This document shows, piece by piece, positions 53,020-61,696 of a stretch of 64,000 nucleotides of DNA. The first letter of the stretch is position 1, and every line of letters starts with the position of its first letter. A program made the translations under genes and the position numbers. The notes beneath the pieces were generated by a model. The model was not told where the DNA came from and did not search any database. It saw only the letters and a program-made list of their open reading frames with translations. The stretch covers positions 4,526,001-4,590,000 of the forward strand of contig NZ_CP045096.1 in assembly GCF_009184865.1 (NCBI RefSeq), written 5' to 3'. Source of the stretch: Streptomyces phaeolivaceus (GTDB lineage: Bacteria > Actinomycetota > Actinomycetes > Streptomycetales > Streptomycetaceae).

Positions 53020-54771
53020 CTATCCGGCCCGTCTGTGCTGCCTGGGACGAGATCGTTTCTCGACGTACATCCGCTCGTCAGCTGATTTCAACACCTCGTC
53101 CGCCGTCATTCCGCAGTGCGCCCATCCGATGCCGAAACTGGCGCCGACGCGCATCGCGCGGCCGTCGACCCGGATCGGCTGGATGATCTCGTTGCGCAGC
53201 CTTACGGCGAGGTCCTGGGCGTCCGCGCGGCCGAGGCCGTCGGCGAGGACGACGAACTCGTCACCGCCCAGCCGGGCCACCGTGTCGCCGTCGCGCACAC
53301 CCCGGCTGAGCCGCCGGGCCACCTCGATGAGGACGGCGTCGCCCGCGTTGTGCCCGAACCGGTCGTTGATCGACTTGAAGCCGTCGAGGTCGCAGAAGAG
53401 CACCGCGAGCCCCTTCGTCCCGTCGTCCCGCTCGTCCTCGGGGGCGACGGTGTGCACATGGTGGTCGAAGGCGTCGTACGGCCCGCCCGCCGCGTGGAAG
53501 TCGAAGGCGTGCCCGCCGTGGCCCGCGGCCTCGTACTCGTCGAACGACGGGTGCGGCAGCCGGGCCGGCTGCTCGGCGCCGCCGTACTCCCCCGGTTCCC
53601 CGAACTGTCCGAAGGCCGCGTTCATCGAGTCGGCCACGTTCATCGCGTCGGCCGGCTCACCGGCGGGGAGGGACTGGGGGCGCTGACAGAGGCGGGCGGC
53701 GAGGCGCGAGCGCAGCTCGGCGGAGTTCGGCAGGCCGGTGAGGGCGTCGTGCGAGGCGCGGTGGGCGAGTTGCAGCTCGCGCCGCTTGCGCTCCTCGATG
53801 TCCTCGACGTGGGTGAGCAGGAAGCGGGGCCCGTCGGCGGCGTCCGCGACCACGCTGTTGCGCAGCGACACCCAGACGTACGTCCCGTCGCGGCGCCCGA
53901 GCCGCAGTTCGGCGCGCCCGCCCTCGGCGGAGGTCCGGAGCAGGGTGCCTATGTCCTCGGGGTGGACGAGGTCGGAGAAGGCGTAGCGGCGCATCGCGGA
54001 GGCGGGGCGGCCGAGCAGTCGGCAGAGCGCGTCGTTGGTCCGCAGGATCCGGCCGTGCTGGTCGCCGCCCATCTCGGCGATGGCCATACCGGAGGGGGCG
54101 TACTCGAAGGCCTGTCGGAAGGATTCCTCGCTGGCGCGCAGCGCCTGCTGCTCCCTTTCGAGCCTGACCAGTGCACGCTGCATGTTGGCGCGCAGCCGAG
54201 CGTTGCTGATCGCGATGGCGGCCTGGAAGGCGTACATCTGGAGCGCTTCGCGTCCCCATGCGCCCGGTCGGCGACCGTTTCGCGGCCGGTCGACGGAGAC
54301 CACTCCGAGCAGCTCACCGCAGGAGGTGCCGCCGGCGCCCGGGGTGTACATCGGGGCGAAGAGCCGGTCGGAGGGGTGCCATTCGTCCTCGAAGCGGGGC
54401 GCGGGGCCGTCGGTGTACCACTGGGGGACGTCGTCCTCGTCCAGCACCCAGCCCTCGGTGTGGGGTATGAACCGCAGGTCGCCCCAGGCCTCGCCCATGT
54501 TGAGCCGGCGGTCCCAGGAGGCGCGGGAGCCGACGCGGCCGGTGATGAGGGCCTCGGCCGCGCTGTTCCCGGAGAGGGCGGCGACGACCAGGTCGCCGTC
54601 GGGGCGGACGAGGTTCACGCAGGCCAGTTCATAGCCCAGGCCGTTGACCACACCGTCGGCGACGGTCTGCAGCGTGTCGGCCAGGCTGCGCGCGGTGTTC
54701 ATGTCCGCCATCACCTGGTGCAGCTGCCGCAGCGTCGTCAGACGGACGTAGGGCTCCGACTCGGTCTCCAT
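53020..54771 (-). CDS. cdgB: Diguanylate cyclase CdgB (GAF-PAS-PAC-GGDEF)
   Basis: This enzyme makes cyclic di-GMP, which via BldD controls Streptomyces development. The 583-residue protein has an N-terminal GAF domain (about 10-200: ELACVNLVRPDGDLVVAALS ... GVVSVDRPRNGR), a PAS/PAC pair (FRQAFEYAPSGMAIAEMGGD ... FLLTHVEDIEERKRRE) and an Asp/His-rich insert. The GGDEF domain follows (ASHDALTGLPN ... CDLDGFKSINDRFGHNAGD ... ARLGGDEFVVLADGLG). The inhibitory I-site RDGD lies five residues before GGDEF. ATG 54771 follows GGGAGGG. The domain order matches what I recall for CdgB (SCO4281). Confidence 0.9.
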   Translation of the reverse strand: METESEPYVRLTTLRQLHQVMADMNTARSLADTLQTVADGVVNGLGYELACVNLVRPDGDLVVAALSGNSAAEALITGRVGSRASWDRRLNMGEAWGDLRFIPHTEGWVLDEDDVPQWYTDGPAPRFEDEWHPSDRLFAPMYTPGAGGTSCGELLGVVSVDRPRNGRRPGAWGREALQMYAFQAAIAISNARLRANMQRALVRLEREQQALRASEESFRQAFEYAPSGMAIAEMGGDQHGRILRTNDALCRLLGRPASAMRRYAFSDLVHPEDIGTLLRTSAEGGRAELRLGRRDGTYVWVSLRNSVVADAADGPRFLLTHVEDIEERKRRELQLAHRASHDALTGLPNSAELRSRLAARLCQRPQSLPAGEPADAMNVADSMNAAFGQFGEPGEYGGAEQPARLPHPSFDEYEAAGHGGHAFDFHAAGGPYDAFDHHVHTVAPEDERDDGTKGLAVLFCDLDGFKSINDRFGHNAGDAVLIEVARRLSRGVRDGDTVARLGGDEFVVLADGLGRADAQDLAVRLRNEIIQPIRVDGRAMRVGASFGIGWAHCGMTADEVLKSADERMYVEKRSRPRQHRRAG

Positions 54772-55294
54772 TCGCCCTCCCCCCGATATCTCGTGGCAGC
54801 TCCAGGCTCCAGGTAACCTGCTCAACCTGCTCGACCGGCTTAACTCGCGGGCTTACAACCGCTTACAGTTCCCGCTTACAGCTTGCAGCGTCCCCGCCAC
54901 TGAATCACAGCGCGAAGCCCACTCGGTACACAGGGTCAACAAAATATGGCTCCTGTGACTCAAGTCACAACAGAAGATGAGCAATTGAGTGGAGTTTATG
55001 CGTTTCCCTCGTGCGTTTCCTGAACAGAATTCAGAACTCTGTGTAGGCACTGTGAGCGGTGTTGAGCGGGGGTTGCGCGGAGGTGACGTGGCCCTAGGTC
55101 GGAGGTCCGGGCGGGGGTCCGGCGCTGGGCCGATGTGGTGGTCGGGTGGTGCGGTCCAGCGTGCGGAGGTGACCGTTTCCCCTCCTCCTTTCCCCCCTTC
55201 TCCCGTTTCTCTCGCGAATCCGCCGGTGGCCGCCGAGGCGACGCGGGCCGCCCCCGCTTTCCTGCCCTCCCTCCCCGGCGGGCATGCTGAGGGG
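54772..55294. other. Long divergent promoter region of cdgB and flavin reductase gene
   Basis: This 523-bp stretch has a distinctly AT-richer core at about 54940-55030 (aaaatatggctcctgtgact ... gagcaattgagtggagttta). It contains a perfect Crp-type palindrome, listed separately, and gcttaca direct repeats near 54850-54882. A plus-strand open frame from 54989 into the flavin reductase gene lacks a ribosome site and is probably leader. Confidence 0.55.
54954..54969. promoter_or_regulatory. Perfect Crp-box palindrome
   Basis: tgtgactcaagtcaca is tgtga-N6-tcaca with 7-bp perfect arms, an exact match to the Crp consensus and to the Streptomyces gtg-N6-gncac pattern. It lies about 185 bp upstream of the cdgB start and about 325 bp before the flavin reductase start. 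Confidence 0.75.
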
Positions 55295-55807
55295 GTGAGT
55301 GAAGACGAGTTCCGTGCCGCGATGTCCCGGCTGGCGGCCGGTGTGGTTCTGGTGACCGCGCACGAGGCGGCGCTGGATCCGGAAGGGCCGCGCGGCGAGG
55401 ACGTCGGGATGACGGCCACCTCCTTCATGTCGGTGTCCCTCGACCCGCCGCTCGTCATGGTCGGCCTCCGCGAGGGCTCCCGCATGGACGATCTGCTCGC
55501 CGAGCAGCCCCTGTGGGCGGTCTCCGTCCTCAGCGACCGGCAGCGCACGGCCGCGGCCCGCTTCGCCATGAAGAACCGCGTGAGCGACCGCCTCCTCTTC
55601 GCGGACCTCCCCCACACCCGCGGCGGGATCACCGGCGCCCCTTTGATCACCGGCGCCCTGGCCACCCTCGAATGCCGCACCGAACAACGCGTGCCCGCCG
55701 GCGACCACACGCTGGTCATCGCCAGGGTCCTCGCGTCGACGTCCCCCGGCACGGACGGCTCCCCACTGACGTATTTCCGGGGCCGCTACAGGCAGTTGGC
55801 GCCGTAG
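55295..55807 (+). CDS. Flavin reductase-family (FMN-binding split-barrel) protein
   Basis: This 170-residue protein comes from GTG 55295 (VSEDEFRAAMSRLAAGVVLV). It shows GMTATSFMSVSLDPPLVMVG, the flavin-binding T-S-F block of the flavin reductase domain, then WAVSVLSDRQRTAAARFA and the ending YFRGRYRQLAP. Such enzymes supply reduced FMN to partner monooxygenases or act alone. No monooxygenase is adjacent. Upstream codons to 54989 are open but look non-coding, and the family length fits the shorter form. Confidence 0.85.
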   Translation: MSEDEFRAAMSRLAAGVVLVTAHEAALDPEGPRGEDVGMTATSFMSVSLDPPLVMVGLREGSRMDDLLAEQPLWAVSVLSDRQRTAAARFAMKNRVSDRLLFADLPHTRGGITGAPLITGALATLECRTEQRVPAGDHTLVIARVLASTSPGTDGSPLTYFRGRYRQLAP

Positions 55808-55817
55808 ACCGCGCCCG

Positions 55818-55852
55818 TCGGGGGCGCGGGGACTGCGCGGCCGACCCCCCGT
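55818..55852. repeat. Fragment of the palindromic repeat
   Basis: cgggggcgcggggactgcgcggccgacccc is a shortened right arm (one a missing from ggggaactgcg) between the convergent flavin reductase and arfB genes. Confidence 0.65.
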
Positions 55853-55861
55853 CACCCCCGG

Positions 55862-56290
55862 TCACCCCCAGTCGCGCCCCGACCGCCCCCGCTTGGTGTC
55901 GGACCGCTGCTTCTTCTCCCGCAACCGCCGCTCGTTGATCCCCCGGGGAATCCGCGTCGCCCGCCGCGGCTTCGGCGGCGGCGCGGTCGCCTCCGCGAGC
56001 AGCGCCGCGAGCCGCACGGCCGCGGTCTCCCGGTTCCGCCACTGCGACCGGTGCTCGGACGCCCGCACACTGACGACCCCGTCGACGAGCCGCCCCGCGA
56101 GCCGCTCCAGCGCACGTGCCTTCCACACCTCGGGCAACGCCTCGGTGTTCGCGAGGTCGAACCGCAGCTCGACCTGCGAGTCGCTGGTGTTGACGTGCTG
56201 TCCACCGGGACCGGAGGAACGGGAGAAACGCCACATCAGCTCGGCCTCGGGAAGCGAGACGGAGCCACGGATGACGTGAGGACCGGACAT
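55862..56290 (-). CDS. arfB: Peptidyl-tRNA hydrolase ArfB (ribosome rescue)
   Basis: This factor releases peptides from ribosomes stalled without a stop codon. The 142-residue protein has a catalytic domain with the GGQ motif (WRFSRSSGPGGQHVNTSDSQ, then VELRFDL), as in class I release factors. It has a basic C-terminal tail (PPKPRRATRIPRGINERRLR then EKKQRSDTKRGR) that in ArfB/YaeJ enters the empty mRNA channel. The length and tail separate it from true release factors. The start is ATG 56290, convergent with the flavin reductase gene and divergent from terD. Confidence 0.92.
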   Translation of the reverse strand: MSGPHVIRGSVSLPEAELMWRFSRSSGPGGQHVNTSDSQVELRFDLANTEALPEVWKARALERLAGRLVDGVVSVRASEHRSQWRNRETAAVRLAALLAEATAPPPKPRRATRIPRGINERRLREKKQRSDTKRGRSGRDWG

Positions 56291-56486
56291 GCCCCCATGG
56301 TCACCCGAATGTCCGGTCCACGTCACGCTCTTTTCCGGAGCCGGGGCCGAGCGCGAAGCCGGGTAAAGAAAGTAAAAAGCGCAGGAACCTCTGGCGCCCC
56401 TCCCGACGTTCATAGGGGTACAGGTAGCTTCGTCCCCGGCACGAAGCCCGTAAGGCACGTAAGCAACGAGGGAAGGACTCCCAACC

Positions 56487-57062
56487 ATGGCTGTAAGCCT
56501 GTCCAAGGGTGGCAACGTCTCGCTCACCAAGGAGGCTCCGGGCCTGACCGCCGTCACCGTGGGCCTCGGCTGGGACGTCCGCAGCACCACCGGCACGGAC
56601 TTCGACCTCGACGCCTCCGCGATCGCGGTCAACACGCAGGGCAAGGTCTACTCGGACGCCCACTTCATCTTCTTCAACAACAAGCAGACCCCGGACCAGA
56701 CGATCGTCCACACCGGTGACAACCGCACGGGCGAGGGCGCGGGCGACGACGAGGCGATCAACGTCAACCTGGCGGGCCTCCCCGCCGACATCGACAAGAT
56801 CGTCTTCCCGGTCTCCATCTACGACGCGGAGAACCGCTCGCAGAACTTCGGCCAGGTCCGCAACGCCTACATCCGCATCGTCAACCAGGCCGGCGGCTCC
56901 GAGATCGCCCGCTACGACCTCTCCGAGGACGCCGCCACCGAGACGGCGATGGTCTTCGGCGAGCTGTACCGCAACGGCGCCGAGTGGAAGTTCCGCGCGG
57001 TCGGCCAGGGCTACGCCTCGGGTCTCGTCGGCATCGCCCAGGACTTCGGCGTCAACGTCTGA
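56487..57062 (+). CDS. terD: TerD-family calcium-binding stress protein
   Basis: This 191-residue TerD protein starts [20 protein letters not shown]. It has [20 protein letters not shown] and [20 protein letters not shown], which provide the acidic calcium-binding loops, then [20 protein letters not shown] and [19 protein letters not shown]. TerD proteins are associated with tellurite and general stress resistance and with development in Streptomyces. The gene has a GAAGGA-type site before the ATG, its own upstream region and a very strong terminator. Confidence 0.95.
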   Translation: MAVSLSKGGNVSLTKEAPGLTAVTVGLGWDVRSTTGTDFDLDASAIAVNTQGKVYSDAHFIFFNNKQTPDQTIVHTGDNRTGEGAGDDEAINVNLAGLPADIDKIVFPVSIYDAENRSQNFGQVRNAYIRIVNQAGGSEIARYDLSEDAATETAMVFGELYRNGAEWKFRAVGQGYASGLVGIAQDFGVNV

Positions 57063-57099
57063 GTTCCGGGTCCACCGCACCACCGAAGGCCCCGACCAC

Positions 57100-57142
57100 C
57101 GAAGGCCCCGCCGCGACGCCGGACGTCGCGGCGGGGCCTTCG
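57100..57142 (+). terminator. Very strong terminator after terD
   Basis: A perfect 19-bp stem (57100-57118 with 57124-57142, core aaggccccgccgcgacg), 5-nt loop, 38 bp past terD. A partial direct repeat of its left arm (ccgaaggccccgacc) precedes it. It serves the convergent gene too. Confidence 0.92.
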
Positions 57143-57164
57143 GCCGTCACACCCGCCAGTCGGC

Positions 57165-57818
57165 TCAGTACCGGATGTGCGGCGGGCCGGGCAGCAGCCG
57201 CCGGTTCCGGGTCCGGTACCAGGGCCCCGCGCCGAACTCGACGCAGAAGTGCCCGGCGTGCGGATACCGGTGCGGGAACGACGGGGCCTCGTCGACGAGA
57301 CCGCGCAGCGTACTGCCGTACTCGCGGAACGCGGTGGGACTGCCCACGACGAACAGCGTGTGCGCCGCGACGGCGAAGGCGAAATGGTCACGGTACGACC
57401 GGTACAGGCGCCGTGGATGACGGCTCGTGCCCGGGTCCGGGAAGTCATGGTCGGCAGTGGCCGCCGTCTGGAGCCGGCCGGCGTCGAGCCTGGCCCGCAC
57501 CTCCTTCCACGAGGCCGTCGGGAACCGCAGGCTGTGGTGGACCAGGACCAGGTCCAGCGAGACGGGTTCGCCGTCACCGGCCATGACACCCTCGGGAGCG
57601 GGCTCGGCGCGGATCGGCAGATGGACCAGCGACCGGGCGGACCGGGCGGCGAGCGCCCACAGCGCGACGAGCTGCTCCGCGCCGGCCCGGTCCACGTACA
57701 TCGACAGCCAGTGATGGTCGTCCCGCAACGCCAGCCGGGCCGGGGACGGGACCGGCCGGATCACCCGGAACTCATCACCGCCCAGCCGCGCCCTGTGCAC
57801 ACGCACCCGCTGCTCCAC
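57165..57818 (-). CDS. Hypothetical protein
   Basis: This 217-residue soluble protein begins MEQRVRVHRARLGGDEFRVI, with clear segments DDHHWLSMYVDRAGAEQLVA, LVLVHHSLRFPTASWKEVRA, HFAFAVAAHTLFVVGSPTAF and FGAGPWYRTRNRRLLPGPP. It has no membrane segment. The GGDEF near the start is a coincidence, not a cyclase domain. I do not recognise a family. The sequence looks coding by its third-position GC. It is convergent with terD. Confidence 0.68.
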   Translation of the reverse strand: MEQRVRVHRARLGGDEFRVIRPVPSPARLALRDDHHWLSMYVDRAGAEQLVALWALAARSARSLVHLPIRAEPAPEGVMAGDGEPVSLDLVLVHHSLRFPTASWKEVRARLDAGRLQTAATADHDFPDPGTSRHPRRLYRSYRDHFAFAVAAHTLFVVGSPTAFREYGSTLRGLVDEAPSFPHRYPHAGHFCVEFGAGPWYRTRNRRLLPGPPHIRY

Positions 57819-57885
57819 ACGCCCCCGACTCCCATACGTCCGCAGGAACTGTAGACCTGCTCGTCAGAGCCGTATGTCAAAGCCT

Positions 57886-57937
57886 GATGTCAGGACCGGA
57901 TGTCAGGATCGGGTGTCAGGACCGGATGTCAGACCCG
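57886..57937. repeat. 13-bp tandem repeat
   Basis: Four units of gatgtcaggaccg (variants gatgtcaggatcg, ggtgtcaggaccg and gatgtcagacccg) lie directly upstream of the GNAT-Nudix gene, between divergent genes. They may affect its promoter. Confidence 0.9.
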
Positions 57938-57954
57938 GTCGATAGCGTGCGGGC

Positions 57955-58995
57955 ATGCTGCAGCTCGAACCACTCCGTACGGCCGAGGACGGCACCCTTC
58001 CCGGTCCCCTCCTCGCCGAACTCACCGCCCTGTACGCCTCCAACCGCGACTTCTACGCCCTGAGCGGTGACTTCCCGGACGCGAACGACATCCGTCCCGA
58101 ACAGGTGGCCGCGGCCCTGTCGGTGGAGCTGGCCGACCCGCACGTGGAGATCCTGCTCGCGAGGGAAGGGGAGAGTGGGGGTGGGGGTGGGGAGGGTGGT
58201 CGCGGCGGGCGGCGGCTCGTCGGGGTCGCCATCACCCTCTCTCGGCATCCCGATCCGGCCGACCCCGACCCGTGGATCGGGCTGCTGATCGTCGACGCCG
58301 GGGAGCAACGACGGGGGTACGGGCGGCGGTTGGCCGCCCTGGTCGAGGAGCGGTTCCGGCGGGCCGGGCGGGCCGCCGTACGGCTGGCGGCGCTCGACAA
58401 CAACCCACGCGCCCTGGCGTTCTGGACCTCCCTCGGCTACGAGGTGGTCGAACGCCGCCGGGACCGCCAACTGGGGCGCCCCTGCGCGGTGGTGCGCAAG
58501 ACGCTGCGCAGGTCCCGCCGTGCCGCGCGGATCGCCGTGGTCGATCCGGAGGGCGCCGTCTTCCTGTTCCGGTATGTCGACGACGAGCTGGGCCCCCACT
58601 GGGCGCTGCCCGGCGGCGGTCTGGAGGGGGGCGAGACACCGCGCGAGGGCGCGCTGCGGGAGCTGCGCGAGGAGACGGGCTGGACGGACATCGAGCCGGG
58701 CGCCTTCCTCTGCTCCTGGGAGCACGACTTCACCCGGGCCGACATCCTCGTCCGCCAGTACGACCACATCTATGCGGCCCGGGGCCCCCGCCGTGAACCG
58801 GTCGGCGGCCTCCTCACCGCCGCCCGCGCCGCGGAGGGCATCCTGACCTGGCGCTGGTGGACCCCCGCGGACCTCGCCGACCCGACGGCCGAGCCCGTGT
58901 GGCCACCGGAACTGCCGCGCCTGCTGGCGGATTTCGTGGCGGCCGACGGCGACGAGAACCCTCCGCGGTCACGGGCCGACCGTACGACGGACTGA
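57955..58995 (+). CDS. GNAT acetyltransferase fused to Nudix hydrolase
   Basis: This is a 346-residue bifunctional protein. Residues about 1-185 are a GNAT domain (LVGVAITLSRHPDPADPDPW, IGLLIVDAGEQRRGYGRRLA with the acetyl-CoA loop QRRGYGRRLA, ALDNNPRALAFWTSLGYEVV). A Gly/Glu run (GESGGGGGEGGRGG) interrupts it near residue 75. Residues about 190-320 are a Nudix domain whose box runs GGLEGGETPREGAL then RELREETGW, matching G-x5-E-x7-REUxEExGU. It may acetylate and hydrolyse related nucleotide or amine substrates. The tail (ADRTTD) runs into tandem repeats. Confidence 0.88.
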   Translation: MLQLEPLRTAEDGTLPGPLLAELTALYASNRDFYALSGDFPDANDIRPEQVAAALSVELADPHVEILLAREGESGGGGGEGGRGGRRLVGVAITLSRHPDPADPDPWIGLLIVDAGEQRRGYGRRLAALVEERFRRAGRAAVRLAALDNNPRALAFWTSLGYEVVERRRDRQLGRPCAVVRKTLRRSRRAARIAVVDPEGAVFLFRYVDDELGPHWALPGGGLEGGETPREGALRELREETGWTDIEPGAFLCSWEHDFTRADILVRQYDHIYAARGPRREPVGGLLTAARAAEGILTWRWWTPADLADPTAEPVWPPELPRLLADFVAADGDENPPRSRADRTTD

Positions 58996-59158
58996 CCGTA
59001 CAACGGACCGACCGTACGACGGACCGACCGCACGGCGGACCGACCGCACGGCGGACCGACCGCACGGCGGACCGACCGTACGACGGACCGACCGTACGAC
59101 TCGCCGGACGTACGGGCCGGACGTACGGGCCGGACTCACGGGCCGGACTCACGGGCCG
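58979..59158. repeat. Two tandem arrays between the GNAT-Nudix and bacF-like genes
   Basis: About eight units of a 16-bp repeat cggaccgaccgtacga, with variants cggaccgaccgcacgg, run from 58979 to about 59102. Then come about four units of a 14-bp repeat based on cggacgtacgggc / cggactcacgggc to 59158. They mark the left boundary of the bac-like cluster. Confidence 0.9.
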
Positions 59159-59161
59159 CCC

Positions 59162-60322
59162 TCACCGGAACCGGGCCAGCCTGGCGACCGCTTCCCTGAG
59201 CCGTTCCTCCGGGGCCAGCAGGCTCACCCGTACGTATCCCTCGCCGTGCCCCCCGAACCAACGGCCCGGCGACACCGCCACCTTGGCCCGGTCGAGCAGC
59301 GCGTCGGCGAAGGCGACGGAGGGCTCGCCGCCGGGGGTCGGCAGCCAGGCGAAGACGGACCGGGGGACGTCGAGGTCCCAGCCCACGTCCCGTACGCCGG
59401 ACACGAAGACGTCCCGACGGCGTTCGTAGATCTTCGAGAGTTCGTGGACGCAGTCCTGGGGGCCGGTCAGGGCCGTGATCGCCGCGCGCTGGATGAAGGG
59501 CGGCAGGGAGACGAAGTAGTGCTCCTGGAGGAGGTCGATCGCGGCGACGACCTCGCGGTTGCCGACGACGGCGCCGACCCGCCAGCCGGCCATGTTGAAC
59601 ATCTTCGACAGCGAGATGAACTCGACGCCCACCTCCTTCGCCCCGTCCGCCCGCAGGAACGACACCGGGGCCTCGCCGTCGAAGCTCAGCGCCCCGTAGG
59701 CGAAGTCGGACGCCACCAGCACCCCGTGCCGGTCCGCGAACCGGACTGTGTCGGCGTAGAACTCCGGCGGGGCCGTCACCGAGGCGGGGTTGTTCGGGTA
59801 GTTGAGGAACATCAGCCGGGCCCGCTCGCGCGTCGCCCGGTCGAGGGCCGTGTAGTCGGGCAGGAAGGCGTTCTCGCGGCGGAGCGGCAGGGGGTGCGTG
59901 CGCGCCCCGGCGAGGGCGACGCCCGCCCAGTAGTCCGGGAAGGCGGGGTCCGGCATCAGACACACGTCGCCCGGGTCCAGGAAGCACTGGCTCAGCTCGA
60001 CCAGTCCGGCCTTGGCGCCGAACAGGATCGCGACCTCGGTCTCCGGGTCCAGCTCGACCCGGTGGTGGGTGGCGTACCACCCGGCGATGGCGGCCTTGAG
60101 CGCGAGGAGGCCCGAGAAGGAGCCGTAGCGGTGGGTGGCGGGGTCGAGGACCTCCGTGCGCAGCGACTCCACGATGTGCGGTGGGGTGGGCAGATCGGGG
60201 TTCCCCTGGCAGAGGTTGACGACGTCCTCGCCCGACCGCACGAGCCCGTCGATCCTGGCCGCGGTCGTCGCGAACGAGTTCCTGGGGAGGTCCCGGAGCC
60301 GCCGGGCGGACTCGATCCTCAC
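59162..60322 (-). CDS. bacF: BacF-like aminotransferase (bacilysin/anticapsin type)
   Basis: In bacilysin synthesis BacF transaminates tetrahydro-hydroxyphenylpyruvate to the amino acid. This 386-residue fold-type I PLP enzyme shares with remembered Bacillus BacF the stretches NLCQGNPDLPTPPHIVESLR, NPETEVA/DPETEVA-FGAKAGL, LMFLNYPNNP and DFAYGALSFD. The PLP-lysine region SLSKMFNMAGWR is also shared. The start is GTG in a GTGA overlap with the upstream transporter gene, so the two are coupled. The identity is strongest in the context of the adjacent BacB/G/C homologues. Confidence 0.88.
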   Translation of the reverse strand: MRIESARRLRDLPRNSFATTAARIDGLVRSGEDVVNLCQGNPDLPTPPHIVESLRTEVLDPATHRYGSFSGLLALKAAIAGWYATHHRVELDPETEVAILFGAKAGLVELSQCFLDPGDVCLMPDPAFPDYWAGVALAGARTHPLPLRRENAFLPDYTALDRATRERARLMFLNYPNNPASVTAPPEFYADTVRFADRHGVLVASDFAYGALSFDGEAPVSFLRADGAKEVGVEFISLSKMFNMAGWRVGAVVGNREVVAAIDLLQEHYFVSLPPFIQRAAITALTGPQDCVHELSKIYERRRDVFVSGVRDVGWDLDVPRSVFAWLPTPGGEPSVAFADALLDRAKVAVSPGRWFGGHGEGYVRVSLLAPEERLREAVARLARFR

Positions 60323-61683
60323 GGGCGATCCTCACGGTCGGCCGCTTCCACGCGACGGTCCTCGGTGAGGAGTTCGGCACGGTGGTCCTCGGTGAGAGGT
60401 CCGGCGCGGTGGTCCTCGGCGGGGGTCCCGGCGTCGCGTCCCCGCGCCCACTGGCTCAGGCCGCAGGCGGCGAGTGTGATGCCCGCGCAGACGAAGCCGA
60501 CGGCGGAGAAGCCGTACTCGGTGAACAGCGGGCCGAGGAGCGCGGCACCCAGGGCCACCGCGAGGTTGGTCGCGAGGGTGTAGAAGGCGAGGATCGTGCC
60601 GCGGTGGCCGGGCGAGCACTCGCTGAGCAGGGTGCTCAGCAGCGTGACGACCAGACTCTGCATCGCGCCCCACAGGAAGAGGCAGAGCACGAGCAGGGGA
60701 GTGAGGTGGTCGACCAGCGGAATCACCGCGAGCGCCGGGACCAGCCCGGCGAGCAGACCGACGAGCACCCGTTCCTTGCCCAGGTCGTCGGCCCACTTGC
60801 CGGTGACGAAGCTCGTCGCGAAGCCGAGGCCGTACAGCAGGATCATCAGGGACGTCGAGGAGCTCTCGTCGCCGAAGCGGTACTGCAACGCGCTGCCGAG
60901 GTATGTGTACATGCCGTAGAAGCCGAGCATGTTGAGGAACGTCGCCAGGACGTACACCAGCACCTTCGGCGCGCGGAACGCCTGGACGACCGAGCGGCTC
61001 CAGCCGCCGTCGCCCTGCCGCGCCGGTGTTCCCACGGAGTCGTCCGGTGCCGGCGCGGCCCCGTCCTGCGTTCCCGACGGGCCGCCGGGGGCGGGCCGGG
61101 CTCGGCCACCGGCCCGGAAGAGCACGCCGATCACGAGGACGCCCAGCACGGTGAGCAGCCCGAAGGTCCACCGCCAGCCGACCCGCTGCCCGACGAAGTC
61201 CCCCATCGGCACACCCAGGACGAGCGAGAGTGACCAGCTCGACACGACGATGCCCATGGCCCTGGCCCGGTGGCGGTACGGGATCTGGTCGCCGACGAAG
61301 GCGTACGCGGTCGGTACGAAGGCGCCCGTCGCCAGACCGGCCAGCGCCCGCCCCGCGAAGAACATCCCCAGGGAGCCGGCGGACGCGCACAGCAGGGTGC
61401 CCGCGACGAACACCGTCATCCCGGTCACCAGACCGACCCGCCGCGACATCCGGTCGCCGAGTGGGGCGAAGATCAGCGCGCCGATCGCCGTACAGACGCC
61501 GTAGACGCTGACCGACAGCCCCATCACGGCGACCGAGGTGTCGAACGACTCCGACATGTCCGGGAGCAGCGGGGACACCACCAGCTCCTCCGAGCCGACG
61601 GCGAAGATCCCCGCCATGAGTGCGAGGACCGTCAGCAGGGGGAACCCCGCCGCGCGCTGCCCGCCGTCCAAGCGTTCCGCCAC
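60319..61683 (-). CDS. bacE: MFS exporter of the bac-like cluster (BacE position)
   Basis: This 454-residue, 12-helix MFS transporter begins FPLLTVLALMAGIFAVGSEE and has the loop LGDRMSRRVGLVTG between helices 2 and 3. A long Gly/Pro/Asp-rich central loop (PAPGGPSGTQDGAAPAPDD) separates the halves. BacE gives self-protection by exporting bacilysin. This gene lies in the equivalent place, but sequence identity to BacE was not evident by eye. The C-terminus carries TEDHRA-type repeats encoded by about 30-bp DNA repeats (60356-60430). GTG 61683 is preferred over TTG 61692, which abuts AGAGG. Confidence 0.75.
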   Translation of the reverse strand: MAERLDGGQRAAGFPLLTVLALMAGIFAVGSEELVVSPLLPDMSESFDTSVAVMGLSVSVYGVCTAIGALIFAPLGDRMSRRVGLVTGMTVFVAGTLLCASAGSLGMFFAGRALAGLATGAFVPTAYAFVGDQIPYRHRARAMGIVVSSWSLSLVLGVPMGDFVGQRVGWRWTFGLLTVLGVLVIGVLFRAGGRARPAPGGPSGTQDGAAPAPDDSVGTPARQGDGGWSRSVVQAFRAPKVLVYVLATFLNMLGFYGMYTYLGSALQYRFGDESSSTSLMILLYGLGFATSFVTGKWADDLGKERVLVGLLAGLVPALAVIPLVDHLTPLLVLCLFLWGAMQSLVVTLLSTLLSECSPGHRGTILAFYTLATNLAVALGAALLGPLFTEYGFSAVGFVCAGITLAACGLSQWARGRDAGTPAEDHRAGPLTEDHRAELLTEDRRVEAADREDRP

Positions 61684-61696
61684 TCCAGCCAACCTC

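Noticed and set aside
57165..57818. GGDEF residues near the start of the hypothetical protein as a diguanylate cyclase
   Set aside because: The five letters occur alone, with no surrounding cyclase motifs and a protein too short and unlike the family.
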